Of a stretch of DNA of 64,000 bases, positions 55,895-64,000 are shown piece by piece. The notes beneath the pieces were generated by a model. That model searched no databases, was not told the DNA's origin, and saw only the letters and a program-made list of their open reading frames with translations. The translations under genes were made by a program, and so were the position numbers. The DNA comes from Alcaligenaceae bacterium (GTDB taxonomy: Bacteria > Pseudomonadota > Gammaproteobacteria > Burkholderiales > Burkholderiaceae_B): positions 186,001 through 250,000 of the forward strand of contig JACCET010000001.1 in the NCBI GenBank assembly GCA_013416405.1, written 5' to 3'. How positions within the stretch are numbered: the first letter of the stretch is position 1; every line of letters begins with the position of its first letter.

Positions 55895-57412
55895 ATGAGA
55901 ACCTGGTTCTGGACCTTAATCGTGTTGGCCGCTGCAGTGGGCCTGGCCTTGGTGTTGCGCGAACATAGCGGCAACGTGCTCATTGTTGCGCAGCCCTGGC
56001 GCATCGAGCTTTCACTTACTTTGGCGGTGTTGTTGGTATTGGCCAGCTTCATCATCCTGTATTGCCTGTTGCGCGTGCTGGCCTGGATAGGTGTGCGGCC
56101 CGAGCGCTTTCGTTCCTGGCGCAGCCTGCGTTCGCAAAAACGCGAACACGAGCTGCTCGAGAATGGCTGGATCAATGTCCTGGAAGGCCGCTATGCCGAT
56201 GGCGAAAAAGACCTGTCCAAATTGTTGGCTCGCACCAAATCCAAAGGTCGCAAAGTCCTTGCCGGCCTGACGTCGGCGCGGGCAGCACATCATATGGGTG
56301 AGTTTGGCCGGCGCGACGAAGCACTGGCCCAGGCGCGCCTCAGCGCACAAGATAATCCGCGACTTAGCGAAGCCACTGCTACGGTGGCGGCCGAAATGTA
56401 CCTGGATCAGAATCGTCCCCAAGACGCTCTGGTGTTGTTGCAGCCACTGCAAGATGCCTCCACTCGTTATTTCCACGCTACCCGGCTGTTGCTGCGTGCA
56501 CACCGACAGCTGCGTAATCATGATCGCGTATTCGAGCTCACCCGCCTGCTGTCGCGCCGTGGCGTGCTCGAAAAATCCGAAGCTGTGCAGCTCATAGAAA
56601 CATCGGCGGCAGCGCGTTTGCGTGCCGGCGGTCAGAAAGAATTCAAAGCTATCTGGGGCGACCTCAAGGCCGACGAACGTGCGTTGCCCGATGTCGCGCT
56701 GGCGGCGGCAAATATTCAGGCAGACCAGGGCAATATCGATGAAGCCTCCAAAATTCTTGAAGCTGGTCTGGCTGCAAGAATGGATGCTCGCTTGCTTAAT
56801 GCCTATTCGCAATGCCCGCCAGAACACGTGGCGCGCCGGCTCAGTAAGGCCGAGGTCTGGCTTAAGTCACACCCCGACGACTCCGCTTTGCTGGCCGCCC
56901 TGGGCAATTTGTGCCTGACGGGCGAGCTATGGGGGCAGGGCGAACGCTATTTGTTGCGCAGCATGAAAATACGCAGCGATATGCGCATACACGCCTTATT
57001 GGGCAATTTGTACGATCGCCTGGGCCGTGCCGCCGATGCCATGAAACACTGGCGCCTGGCATCCAGCGTGGCAGGCGTGCTGCCTGCGCTGCCTGCCCAC
57101 CGTTCCTTGCCTGCAGCCGATACACGCGCAGACCCCACCTTGGTCGATGTCGAACAGTTGCCCCCGCAGGCCAAGGTGTTGCGCGACATGCATGTACCCC
57201 TGGCCGCCAGTGCCGCCGACTTCGTCGGCGATGATGAATTCAGTAGCGTCCGGGAAGACCTGCCATCCCGTCCCCCGGTTGATTTGCCCAGACCGCAGGA
57301 TGTCGATAGCCCAGACAGCTATCCGGACGAGTATTTTGACAGTGCGCCCATCCCTGGTGTCGATCTGTCGCAAACCTCGGATCGTCCTCATCGCGGTTCC
57401 GGGAACAATTGA
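55895..57412 (+). CDS. hemY: HemY TPR membrane protein
   Basis: 505 residues: two N-terminal membrane helices (about 3-22 and 37-62), then tetratricopeptide-like helical repeats, a C-terminal acidic unstructured tail. Proteobacterial HemY is not the Gram-positive oxidase of the same name; its role is thought to be a scaffold for heme enzymes. AAGGGG precedes ATG 55895. Last gene of the hem operon. Confidence 0.92.
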   Translation: MRTWFWTLIVLAAAVGLALVLREHSGNVLIVAQPWRIELSLTLAVLLVLASFIILYCLLRVLAWIGVRPERFRSWRSLRSQKREHELLENGWINVLEGRYADGEKDLSKLLARTKSKGRKVLAGLTSARAAHHMGEFGRRDEALAQARLSAQDNPRLSEATATVAAEMYLDQNRPQDALVLLQPLQDASTRYFHATRLLLRAHRQLRNHDRVFELTRLLSRRGVLEKSEAVQLIETSAAARLRAGGQKEFKAIWGDLKADERALPDVALAAANIQADQGNIDEASKILEAGLAARMDARLLNAYSQCPPEHVARRLSKAEVWLKSHPDDSALLAALGNLCLTGELWGQGERYLLRSMKIRSDMRIHALLGNLYDRLGRAADAMKHWRLASSVAGVLPALPAHRSLPAADTRADPTLVDVEQLPPQAKVLRDMHVPLAASAADFVGDDEFSSVREDLPSRPPVDLPRPQDVDSPDSYPDEYFDSAPIPGVDLSQTSDRPHRGSGNN

Positions 57413-57448
57413 TTTTTTCTTGTTTTTATCCTTAAGGCTATATTAAGC

Positions 57449-57985
57449 ATGAGCTTAGACCGCGTACCCGCCGGCAATAAACTGCCGGATGAATTCAATG
57501 TAGTTATCGAAATCCCCATGAATGCTGACCCGGTCAAGTACGAAGTCGATAAAGACTCCGGCACCGTGTTTGTCGATCGTTTCATGCTGACAGCCATGCA
57601 TTATCCCTGCAATTACGGCTACATTCCCCAAACCATTTCCGACGACGGCGACCCTGTCGACGTGTTGGTGCTGGCGCCATTCCCCATACAGGTCGGTGCG
57701 GTGATCCGTTCACGCGCCATCGGCGTGCTGCAAATGGACGATGAAGCGGGTGGCGATGCCAAGCTGCTGGCCGTGCCTGTCGACAAGCTTTATCCCCCTT
57801 ATCGGAACATCAAGTCGCCTGCCGACTTGCCCGAAGAAGACCTGGCTCGTATCCAGCACTTCTTCGAACATTACAAAGATCTCGAGCAAGGAAAATGGGT
57901 CAAGGTCAAGGGCTGGGAAGGCCGGGAAGCCGCGATGAAGGAAATCCTGGACAGCGCCGAACGCTACGCCAAGGAAGGCAAGTAA
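57449..57985 (+). CDS. ppa: Inorganic pyrophosphatase
   Basis: Family I soluble pyrophosphatase, 178 residues, full length. Active-site motif [10 protein letters not shown] with three Asp, plus [15 protein letters not shown] and [15 protein letters not shown] precedes ATG 57449. Its stop codon touches the start of the next gene, so the two are translationally coupled. Confidence 0.98.
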   Translation: MSLDRVPAGNKLPDEFNVVIEIPMNADPVKYEVDKDSGTVFVDRFMLTAMHYPCNYGYIPQTISDDGDPVDVLVLAPFPIQVGAVIRSRAIGVLQMDDEAGGDAKLLAVPVDKLYPPYRNIKSPADLPEEDLARIQHFFEHYKDLEQGKWVKVKGWEGREAAMKEILDSAERYAKEGK

Positions 57986-58684
57986 ATGGAAACCGTCATT
58001 CCCGCATTGCCTGTCCCCGCGCTGGCGGTGGCAGGGTCAAGCGCAATATTTCCCGTCAGGCGTGTTTATTGCGTGGGGCGAAATTATGCCGAGCATGCCA
58101 AGGAAATGGGCTTTACCGGCCGCGAAGATCCTTTTTTCTTCTGCAAGCCGGCCGATGCCTTGTTGAATGCCGCCGACGGCGGCGTTGCTCATCTGCCTTA
58201 TCCGCCCAAAACATCCAATCTGCATTACGAAATCGAACTGGTCGTGGCGCTGGATAAGGGTGGACGCGACCTTACGGTAGAGCAAGCGGCTGAATGCGTA
58301 TGGGGTTATGCCATAGGCCTGGACATGACGCGCCGGGATCTGCAGGGCGAAGCCAAGAAGCAGGGGCGGCCCTGGGAGGTTGGCAAGGCTTTTGATCACT
58401 CCGCACCCATAGGCCCGCTGCATGCGCGCAAGAAAACCGGCACACTGGGTTCCGGCGCCATCATGCTGAGCGTAAATGGCGAAACCCGACAGTCCAGCGA
58501 CCTTTCGCAAATGATATGGAATATTGCGGAATCCATCGCCTACCTGTCGGGCTTGTTTGAATTGAAGGCGGGCGATATCATCTTTACCGGCACGCCCGAA
58601 GGCGTAGGCCCGGTTGTTGTGGGCGACACCCTGGTCGGTGCAGTTGCCGGCCTGGGCGAACTGCACGTAACAATAGTAGATTGA
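57986..58684 (+). CDS. Fumarylacetoacetate hydrolase family protein
   Basis: FAH-fold hydrolase or isomerase, 232 residues. VYCVGRNYAEHAKEMG, the metal-binding HYEIELVVAL, GYAIGLDMTRRDLQ and the C-terminal GDIIFTGTPEGVGPV are typical of fumarylpyruvate hydrolases and acylpyruvases. No aromatic pathway gene is adjacent, so substrate is open (acylpyruvate or oxaloacetate decarboxylation are alternatives). It starts at the base after the ppa stop. Confidence 0.9.
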   Translation: METVIPALPVPALAVAGSSAIFPVRRVYCVGRNYAEHAKEMGFTGREDPFFFCKPADALLNAADGGVAHLPYPPKTSNLHYEIELVVALDKGGRDLTVEQAAECVWGYAIGLDMTRRDLQGEAKKQGRPWEVGKAFDHSAPIGPLHARKKTGTLGSGAIMLSVNGETRQSSDLSQMIWNIAESIAYLSGLFELKAGDIIFTGTPEGVGPVVVGDTLVGAVAGLGELHVTIVD

Positions 58685-58700
58685 TCCCTTGATAAAAAAA

Positions 58701-58712
58701 CGCAAGCTTGCG
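58701..58712. repeat. 12-bp perfect palindrome
   Basis: CGCAAGCTTGCG, preceded by seven A and followed by TAAAAG, 16 bases after the FAH-family stop. Weak terminator, stronger on the minus strand. Confidence 0.4.
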
Positions 58713-58729
58713 TAAAAGAAGGAATGACC

Positions 58730-58861
58730 ATGACTCATAAAATTCTCGCTCTGTTTGCTTTGGTGGGTTGCCTGGCCATGGCCGGGTGCGCCAATACAGT
58801 TGATGGCGCAGGACAAGACATCAGCAAAGCGGGTAATGCAATTTCCAAATCCGTGAAATAA
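58730..58861 (+). CDS. ecn: Entericidin A/B family lipoprotein, 43 aa
   Basis: Tiny lipoprotein: MTHKILALFALVGCLAMAGC is the signal and lipobox (Cys20), followed by ANTVDGAGQDISKAGNAISK, the amphipathic helix of the entericidin family. AAGAAGGA at 58715-58722 gives seven bases to ATG 58730; an ATG at 58724 is too close. Entericidins are envelope lipoproteins often induced by stress. A strong terminator follows. Confidence 0.88.
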   Translation: MTHKILALFALVGCLAMAGCANTVDGAGQDISKAGNAISKSVK

Positions 58862-58913
58862 GCATCGCACCAGGCGCCCTTTGTGGGTGGCTTGACGCGG
58901 GCAGCAAGACATC

Positions 58914-58938
58914 GGCCGGGCGCATGCCCGGCCTTTTT
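58914..58938 (+). terminator. Terminator after the entericidin gene
   Basis: Perfect 8-bp stem GGCCGGGC (58914-58921) and GCCCGGCC (58926-58933), loop GCAT, followed by TTTTT. Confidence 0.92.
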
Positions 58939-58979
58939 GCATATGTAGTAAAGCTACTGCGACTTTGTTTTCGTCCCTT

Positions 58980-59010
58980 ATGTCATAAAAACGTCACGAC
59001 TGTTTAATCT
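58980..59010 (+). promoter_or_regulatory. Pho box and -10 of the phn operon
   Basis: ATGTCAT (58980-58986), four A, ACGTCAC (58991-58997): two 7-base PhoB half-sites with the standard 4-base spacer (consensus CTGTCAT). TAATCT at 59005-59010 is placed as a -10 about 7 bases further. It is 73 bases before phnC, so the operon should respond to phosphate starvation. Confidence 0.75.
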
Positions 59011-59082
59011 GCTGGTCATGCGCAGTTCCTAAGATGCTGTCTGTTATGGCGATACGTCGCTTGGTCTTTTAGGAAACTACTC

Positions 59083-59916
59083 ATGCATACAGCGATCAAT
59101 GTCTCGGGCTTGAGCAAAAGCTTTGGCGGCAAGCAAGTGCTGTTTGATCTGGGCCTTGCCGTGGAGCGGGGCGAGATGGTTGCCTTGATAGGCGCGTCGG
59201 GTTCGGGCAAGTCGACACTGCTGCGCCATCTGGCGGGTCTGGCCTGCGCGGACGGCGGCCTTGGCAGTTCCATACAGGTTCTGGGCCGTTCCGTGCAGTC
59301 GGCGGGCCGTCTGAATGGGCAAGTGCGCCGTCTGCGTGCCGATATCGGCTACATCTTTCAGCAATTCAATCTGGTTGGCCGTCTCAGTGTGCTCAGCAAT
59401 GTGTTGCTGGGCCGCCTGGGCCGCATGCCGCGCCTGCGTGGTTCGCTGGGCCTGTTCAGTCACGAAGAAAAACTGAATGCCATGGCTGCTCTGGAAAGAG
59501 TGGGCCTGGCCGAATATGCGCACAGGCGTGCATCCACCCTGTCGGGTGGGCAGCAGCAACGCGTGGCGATTGCACGTGCGCTGACGCAAGAGGCTGAAGT
59601 CATCCTGGCCGATGAGCCTATCGCGTCGCTGGACCCTGAATCGGCGCGCAAAGTCATGGACATCCTGGCCGACATCAATGCGACCGACGGAAAAACGGTG
59701 GTGGTGACGCTGCATCAGGTTGACTACGCCGCGCGCTATTGCGAGCGCGTCGTTGCGCTCAAGGATGGGCGCATTCATTACGACGGTTCGGTGCGGGCGC
59801 TTAGCGGAACATTTCTGAATGAACTGTACGACGGCGACCTGGATGCCGGTCTGGTGCTGTCCCGGCAGGATCAGCACAGCGAAGTTTCCAGGCCACTTTC
59901 TTTGATTGCCGCCTGA
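59083..59916 (+). CDS. phnC: Phosphonate ABC transporter ATP-binding protein
   Basis: 277 residues. Walker [11 protein letters not shown]-loop region [20 protein letters not shown], signature [15 protein letters not shown], Walker B VILADEP and switch His in VVVTLHQVD. First gene of the phosphonate operon, behind a Pho box. AGGAA precedes ATG 59083. Confidence 0.96.
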   Translation: MHTAINVSGLSKSFGGKQVLFDLGLAVERGEMVALIGASGSGKSTLLRHLAGLACADGGLGSSIQVLGRSVQSAGRLNGQVRRLRADIGYIFQQFNLVGRLSVLSNVLLGRLGRMPRLRGSLGLFSHEEKLNAMAALERVGLAEYAHRRASTLSGGQQQRVAIARALTQEAEVILADEPIASLDPESARKVMDILADINATDGKTVVVTLHQVDYAARYCERVVALKDGRIHYDGSVRALSGTFLNELYDGDLDAGLVLSRQDQHSEVSRPLSLIAA

Positions 59917-59946
59917 TGAGCCCTTGCTTGTCAGGTTTTCTTTGTC

Positions 59947-59968
59947 CTGACTTGTCTAGACAGGTCAG
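59947..59968. promoter_or_regulatory. PhnF operator candidate 1 (before phnD)
   Basis: A 22-bp near-perfect palindrome (one mismatch) with core ACTTGTCTAGACAGGT at 59950-59965, 26 bases before phnD. It shares its core with the palindrome at the start of phnF. In M. smegmatis PhnF binds a related TGG-TATAGACCA-type site. Confidence 0.65.
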
Positions 59969-59994
59969 CAGCACCTTATCCAGGAGTAAATAAT

Positions 59995-60999
59995 ATGTTC
60001 AAAGGTATGCGTAAAGCGCTGGTAGCCTCGGCTGTTACCGGCATGGCGCTGTTTGGCGCCGCCCAGGCGGAAGAGCTCAAGGAGCTGAACTTCGGCATCA
60101 TTTCCACTGAATCGTCCCAGAATCTGAAGGCACAATGGGATCCCTTCCTGGCCGACATGGGCAAGCAGACCGGCATGAAGATCAATGCCTATTTTGCGCC
60201 TGACTATGCCGGCATTATCCAGGGCATGCGTTTCGACAAAGTCGATGTGGCCTGGTATGGCAATAAATCAGCCATGGAAGCGGTAGATCGCGCCGGTGGC
60301 GAAATCATCATGCAGACCGTCGCCTCTGATGGCAAGCCTGGCTACTGGAGCCTGCTGATTGCCCATAAAGACAGCCCCATCAATTCAGTTGAAGACATGC
60401 TGGCAAACGCCAAGAATCTTAACTTTGGCAACGGAGATCCCAACTCGACATCGGGTTTCCTGGTTCCCGGCTATTACGTATTCGCCAAGAATAATGTTGA
60501 TGCCAAGCAGATATTCAAACGCACCCTGAACGCCAGCCATGAAGTCAATGCACTGAGCGTGGCCAACAAACAAGTGGATGTGGCCACCTTCAATACGGAA
60601 GGTATGGAGCGTCTGGAACAGACCAACCCTGAAAAGGCCGCCCAGTTGAAGGAAATCTGGAGATCACCCCTGATTCCGTCGGACCCCATCGTATGGCGCA
60701 AGAATTTGCCCGAAGCCACCAAGACCAAGATTCTTGCCTTCTTCAACAACTATGGCGCCAACCAGCAAGAGCTTGACACGCTGGCAGGCCTGCAGTGGGG
60801 CAAATTCCGTGTATCAAGCAACGACCAGCTCCTGCCCATACGCCAGCTGGAGCTGTTCAAGCAGCGCAGCCAAGTCGCTGCGGACAGCACGCTGAGCGAC
60901 AGCGAGAAGCAGGCGCAACTGGCAAAGCTTGACAGCGAACTTGAGAAGCTTGCCGTGTGCATGGCTGAGCTCGACAAGAAAGTAGCCAGCGCCAAGTAA
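59995..60999 (+). CDS. phnD: Phosphonate ABC transporter substrate-binding protein
   Basis: Periplasmic receptor, 334 residues with a Sec signal (residues 1-25, AAQA cleavage). [20 protein letters not shown] and [20 protein letters not shown] are family features, as is [17 protein letters not shown] around the phosphonate-binding Ser/Thr. AGGAG precedes ATG 59995. Confidence 0.96.
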   Translation: MFKGMRKALVASAVTGMALFGAAQAEELKELNFGIISTESSQNLKAQWDPFLADMGKQTGMKINAYFAPDYAGIIQGMRFDKVDVAWYGNKSAMEAVDRAGGEIIMQTVASDGKPGYWSLLIAHKDSPINSVEDMLANAKNLNFGNGDPNSTSGFLVPGYYVFAKNNVDAKQIFKRTLNASHEVNALSVANKQVDVATFNTEGMERLEQTNPEKAAQLKEIWRSPLIPSDPIVWRKNLPEATKTKILAFFNNYGANQQELDTLAGLQWGKFRVSSNDQLLPIRQLELFKQRSQVAADSTLSDSEKQAQLAKLDSELEKLAVCMAELDKKVASAK

Positions 61000-61007
61000 A
61001 TCCTGAA

Positions 61008-61042
61008 GCCCCCTTGCCAGCCGAACAAGCGCGCAAGGGGGC
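61008..61042 (+). promoter_or_regulatory. Intercistronic hairpin phnD-phnE
   Basis: Perfect 10-bp arms GCCCCCTTGC (61008-61017) and GCAAGGGGGC (61033-61042), 15-base loop, no T run. It may protect the 3' end of phnD mRNA or lower read-through, so that the receptor is made in excess. Confidence 0.6.
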
Positions 61043-61067
61043 ATTCGCACTAAAGACGGTTTATCTC

Positions 61068-61862
61068 ATGACAGGTTTAGTCTCCACTTCTTTATCGTAT
61101 CAGGCACCCAAGCGTTCCTGGGCGCAGTCCGTGGGCTGGCTTGTGCTGGTCCTGATCCTGGCATGGTCCTGGGATGGTGCGGAAATGAATCCCGTCATGC
61201 TCTGGCGCGACGCCGACAATATGCGGACCTTTCTGGCCGATTTTTTTCCACCTGACTTCCGCTACTGGAAGCTCTACATGAGCGAAATGCTGGTCACCCT
61301 GCAGATAGCGGTTTGGGGCACAGCGCTGGCGATCGTTTTTTCCATACCACTGGGCATTCTGTGTTCCGAGAATATTGCGCCCTGGTGGATTTGCCAGCCG
61401 GTACGCCGCGTCATGGATGCTTTTCGCTCCATCAATGAAATGGTATTTGCCATGCTTTTCGTGGTGGCCGTGGGCTTGGGACCCTTCGCCGGCGTGATGG
61501 CGCTCTTTGTGGGCACCACTGGCGTATTGGCCAAGCTGTTCGCCGAGGCGGTGGAGGCGATAGAGCCCGGGCCGGTGGAAGGCGTCAGGGCCACGGGCTC
61601 GAGCAGTCTGCAGGAAGTCATCTACGGCGTGATTCCCCAGGTGTTGCCGTTGTGGATTTCGTATGCCCTGTATCGCTTTGAATCCAACGTGCGCTCGGCA
61701 ACCGTCGTGGGCATGGTAGGCGCCGGCGGAATTGGCGTCACCTTGTGGGAAGCCATACGCGGATTCCAGTTGGCGCAAACCTGCGCGATTCTCATCATCA
61801 TCATTGTTGCGGTCAGTCTTATAGACATTGTGTCGCAGCGCTTGCGCAAACACTTCATTTAA
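61068..61862 (+). CDS. phnE: Phosphonate ABC transporter permease
   Basis: Inner-membrane permease, 264 residues from ATG 61068; a start at 61014 lies in the hairpin. About six membrane helices with the permease signature [20 protein letters not shown] (the EAA loop) and [20 protein letters not shown]. Completes the PhnCDE importer. Confidence 0.94.
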   Translation: MTGLVSTSLSYQAPKRSWAQSVGWLVLVLILAWSWDGAEMNPVMLWRDADNMRTFLADFFPPDFRYWKLYMSEMLVTLQIAVWGTALAIVFSIPLGILCSENIAPWWICQPVRRVMDAFRSINEMVFAMLFVVAVGLGPFAGVMALFVGTTGVLAKLFAEAVEAIEPGPVEGVRATGSSSLQEVIYGVIPQVLPLWISYALYRFESNVRSATVVGMVGAGGIGVTLWEAIRGFQLAQTCAILIIIIVAVSLIDIVSQRLRKHFI

Positions 61863-61899
61863 GCGGGGTCAGGGGCGGTTGCTACGCCTTTTTTAAATC

Positions 61900-62622
61900 A
61901 TGGACTTGTCTAGACAAGTAAGCCCCAGATATCTGGAGCTGGCGCACACACTACGCGAGCAACTCGATTCCTACGAGGTGGGTGATTACCTGCCGTCGGA
62001 GGCCGCCCTGGCACAGCGTTTCCAGGTCAATCGCCATACGCTGCGCCGGGCGGTTGACGAACTGATCGCAGAAGGGCGGGTATTGCGCCACAAAGGACGA
62101 GGTACTTGCGTACTGCCACGACCCATTATTTATCCGGTCCATGCTGCAAGCGCCTATAGCCAGACGCTGGAGCATATGGGCTTTCGTTCGCAGGCCATTA
62201 TCCTGGGCAAGCGCAAGCGGGTGGCAACGTCCGATGAGGCGCAAGCCTTGCAACTGCACGATAGCGAGCCGGTTCTTGAGTTTGAAACCCTGCGTCTGCT
62301 GGATGACCAGCCCATCAGCCTGATCACCCACTGTTTTGCAGAGCGACATCAGGATCTGATGCATACCTATCGAGGCGGCTCCATGCGCACCTACCTGGCG
62401 CAGCAGGGCATCAAGCTCAAGCGAATTTCCACATTGATAGGCGCACGCGCACCCACTGCACGCGATGCCTTGCACCTGCTCATGCCCAGGCATACGCCGG
62501 TGCTCAGCATACGCACGCTCTCGTGCAATGACGATGGGGCCTCGTTCGAGCTATCCAACTCCATTACGCGGTCCGACCGTTTCAAGTATCACGTTATTTC
62601 AGGAGAAAAACATGACGATTAA
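61900..62622 (+). CDS. phnF: Phosphonate regulator PhnF (GntR/HutC family)
   Basis: 240 residues: GntR winged helix (YLPSEAALAQRFQVNRHTLR, then RAVDELIAEGRVLRHKGRGT) and a UTRA ligand domain. Codons 2-7 (DLSRQV) are written with a 16-bp palindrome that matches the site before phnD, so the protein probably binds its own coding start. No ribosome-binding site is obvious (AAATC before ATG 61900). It overlaps phnG by 11 bases. Confidence 0.93.
   Translation: MDLSRQVSPRYLELAHTLREQLDSYEVGDYLPSEAALAQRFQVNRHTLRRAVDELIAEGRVLRHKGRGTCVLPRPIIYPVHAASAYSQTLEHMGFRSQAIILGKRKRVATSDEAQALQLHDSEPVLEFETLRLLDDQPISLITHCFAERHQDLMHTYRGGSMRTYLAQQGIKLKRISTLIGARAPTARDALHLLMPRHTPVLSIRTLSCNDDGASFELSNSITRSDRFKYHVISGEKHDD
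61904..61919. promoter_or_regulatory. PhnF operator candidate 2 (inside phnF)
   Basis: Perfect 16-bp palindrome ACTTGTCTAGACAAGT, spanning phnF codons 2-7. Shares 15 of 16 bases with the copy before phnD. Confidence 0.7.
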
Positions 62623-63088
62623 TCAGGACCCCGGGGCCGCCAACGACAGCGCTGTGCTCGCGCGGCGCCAGCAGTGGATGCGGGTGCTGGCGCGTGCCGG
62701 CGCCCAGTTGAGCAGGTATGACGACGCCTTGCGTCAGCACGAGTATCGCTACATACGTCCCGCCGAGATCGGCATGGTCATGGTGCGCGGCCGGGCCGGC
62801 GCAAGCGGTGCCGCTTTCAATCTGGGCGAAATGACCGTAACGCGCTGCGTAGTGCAGCTGGCCGATGGCCGCCACGGCTATGGCTACGTGGCCGGCCGCA
62901 GCAAGTCGCATGCGCAACTGGCCGCATTGGCCGATGCGCATTTGCAGGGCGAGCAGCAGGACTACTGGATGGCCAGCCTGATCGAACCTTTGCAAAGCGA
63001 ACAGATGGCTGAGCGTGCCAGCAAAGAGGCACAAAGCGCAGCCACCAAAGTGGACTTCGTCACCATGGTAAGAGGGGAGGACGACTGA
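62612..63088 (+). CDS. phnG: C-P lyase subunit PhnG
   Basis: Core complex subunit of carbon-phosphorus lyase, 158 residues. RRQQWMRVLARAG, EIGMVMVRGRAGASGAAFNL and GYVAGRSKSHAQLAALADAH are family features. CAGGAG precedes ATG 62612, which overlaps the phnF stop; its own stop overlaps the phnH start. Confidence 0.94.
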   Translation: MTINQDPGAANDSAVLARRQQWMRVLARAGAQLSRYDDALRQHEYRYIRPAEIGMVMVRGRAGASGAAFNLGEMTVTRCVVQLADGRHGYGYVAGRSKSHAQLAALADAHLQGEQQDYWMASLIEPLQSEQMAERASKEAQSAATKVDFVTMVRGEDD

Positions 63089-63681
63089 TGGATAGCTTGT
63101 TATTGCCCGCCTTTGAAGAGCCTATTCATGCCGCGCAGCAAGTATTCCGGCATGCCTTGAAAGCGCTGTCCGAGCCTGGCCTGATTCAGACTGTTGCCGA
63201 TGTGCCTGGTCTTGATCGTCTGGCACCGGCCACCTATGCCTTGTGCCTGAGCCTGCTGGATAGCGATACGCCCTTGTGGCTGAGTCCTTCGCTGGATACG
63301 TCCTCGGTCAGAGCCAACCTGTCATTTCATTGTGGCTGCCCAATAGTCGACCAGCCACAGCAGGCTGCGTTTGCAATTCTGGACGGTCGCCAGGATACCG
63401 ATATTTCCGCCTTCAATACAGGCAGCGATCGCGATCCGCATTTGTCGTGCACAGTGCTGCTGCAACTGGACAGCCTGGATACGGGTACGGCCACATTATG
63501 GCGCGGCCCGGGCATATTGGATAAGCGAACCATGTGTTTGCCCTTGTCGTCCGACTTTTGGGCCCAGCGGGAGCGGCAGCCCTTCCCGCAAGGTATAGAT
63601 CTGTTCCTGACCGCGGATTCCAGGATTGTGGGCTTGCCCCGCAGCACGAAAATCTCGCCCACCATTCAAAAGGTGATCTGA
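63088..63681 (+). CDS. phnH: C-P lyase subunit PhnH
   Basis: Core complex subunit, 197 residues. PAFEEPIHAAQQVFRHALKA at the start, a central LWLSPSLDTSSVRANLSFHC and WRGPGILDKRTM late. ATG overlaps the phnG stop (TGATG), so translation is coupled; phnI starts at the next base after its stop. Confidence 0.94.
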   Translation: MDSLLLPAFEEPIHAAQQVFRHALKALSEPGLIQTVADVPGLDRLAPATYALCLSLLDSDTPLWLSPSLDTSSVRANLSFHCGCPIVDQPQQAAFAILDGRQDTDISAFNTGSDRDPHLSCTVLLQLDSLDTGTATLWRGPGILDKRTMCLPLSSDFWAQRERQPFPQGIDLFLTADSRIVGLPRSTKISPTIQKVI

Positions 63682-64000
63682 ATGTATGTTGCCGTAAAAG
63701 GTGGCGAACAAGCCATAGATAATGCACATGCCTTGCTGGCAAAGAAAAGGCGTGGCGACCTCTCGGTGCCCGAACTGAGCGTAGAGCAGATACGTCAGCA
63801 AATGCCCCTGGCGGTTGCCCGGGTCATGGGCGAAGGGTCATTGTTCGATGAAGAGCTGGCCGCGTTGGCGATCAAGCAGTCTGCCGGTGATCTGCTGGAA
63901 GCCATATTCCTGCTGCGCGCCTACCGTACGACGCTGCCGCGCTTTATGTACAGCACCCCGCTGCGCACCGAAACCATGCAGGTCGAGCGCCGCATATCGG
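63682..64000 (+). CDS. phnI: C-P lyase subunit PhnI (3' end outside window)
   Basis: First 106 codons visible, about a third of the usual 350-370 residues. N-terminus MYVAVKGGEQAIDNAHALLA and LAALAIKQSAGDLLEAIFLL identify it. PhnI with PhnGHL forms the nucleosidase step that joins the phosphonate to ATP. The rest of the operon (phnJKLM and others) is expected to the right. Confidence 0.93.
   Translation, partial: MYVAVKGGEQAIDNAHALLAKKRRGDLSVPELSVEQIRQQMPLAVARVMGEGSLFDEELAALAIKQSAGDLLEAIFLLRAYRTTLPRFMYSTPLRTETMQVERRIS

Overview
The window reads as a chromosomal segment of a betaproteobacterium of the order Burkholderiales, most likely family Alcaligenaceae (relatives of Bordetella, Pusillimonas or Castellaniella). 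The reasons are the order hflX-hflK-hflC-hisZ-purA-phosphoribosyltransferase, the rpsU-dnaG-rpoD block, a Bug-type tricarboxylate receptor, a TctD/TctE-like two-component pair, the hemC-hemD-hemX-hemY operon and an aspartate carbamoyltransferase with an N-terminal extension. The genus is not decided by anything I can read here. No insertion sequence, prophage, integrase or CRISPR array was seen; apart from one messy stretch around a tRNA (about 26.5-28.1 kb) the content looks like core chromosome.

Layout. 1-6.5 kb: hflX (5' end outside the window), hflK, hflC, hisZ, purA and a purine-type phosphoribosyltransferase. 6.6-11.4 kb: the macromolecular synthesis block rpsU-dnaG-rpoD. 11.4-16.4 kb: pxpA, a convergent BenE-type permease, then mgtC, kup and crcB (ion handling). 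16.5-23.5 kb: two small hypothetical genes, a LysR regulator, a Bug receptor and a LigJ-like 4-oxalomesaconate hydratase, then an acyl-CoA dehydrogenase divergent from a marR-MFS pair. 23.6-28.1 kb: small stress-type or unknown genes (hemerythrin-like protein, lipocalin, several hypotheticals), a CAU-anticodon tRNA with its own terminator and the wreck of a tRNA-Asn. 28.1-37 kb: a 1983-residue alpha-2-macroglobulin with an intact thioester motif, followed by pbpC and a lipoprotein with a SecD-head-like domain. 37-46.5 kb: pyrB with a fused helix-turn-helix-like domain, rdgC, an MHS-family transporter with its likely TctDE-type regulators, recA-recX under a LexA box, and metR. 46.6-58.9 kb: metE, a DUF2889 protein, sucCD, a TerC-family protein, the heme operon, ppa, a fumarylacetoacetate-hydrolase-family enzyme and an entericidin-like lipoprotein. 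59-64 kb: the start of a carbon-phosphorus lyase operon, phnCDE-phnF-phnGHI, cut by the right edge.

Regulation visible in the DNA includes a consensus LexA box at recA, a MetR box between metR and metE, a Pho box before phnC, two copies of a CTTGTCTAGACA-type palindrome in the phn operon (one inside the first codons of phnF), a palindrome in the -35/-10 spacer of a probably leaderless marR gene, and a TATACGC-ttt-GCGTATA palindrome directly before pyrB.

The most unusual item is the pyrB locus: a pathway enzyme that carries its own putative DNA-binding domain next to a matching kind of operator. Other points for a second look are the marR promoter, the phnF operator pair, the 18-bp inverted repeat before mgtC and the tRNA remnants.
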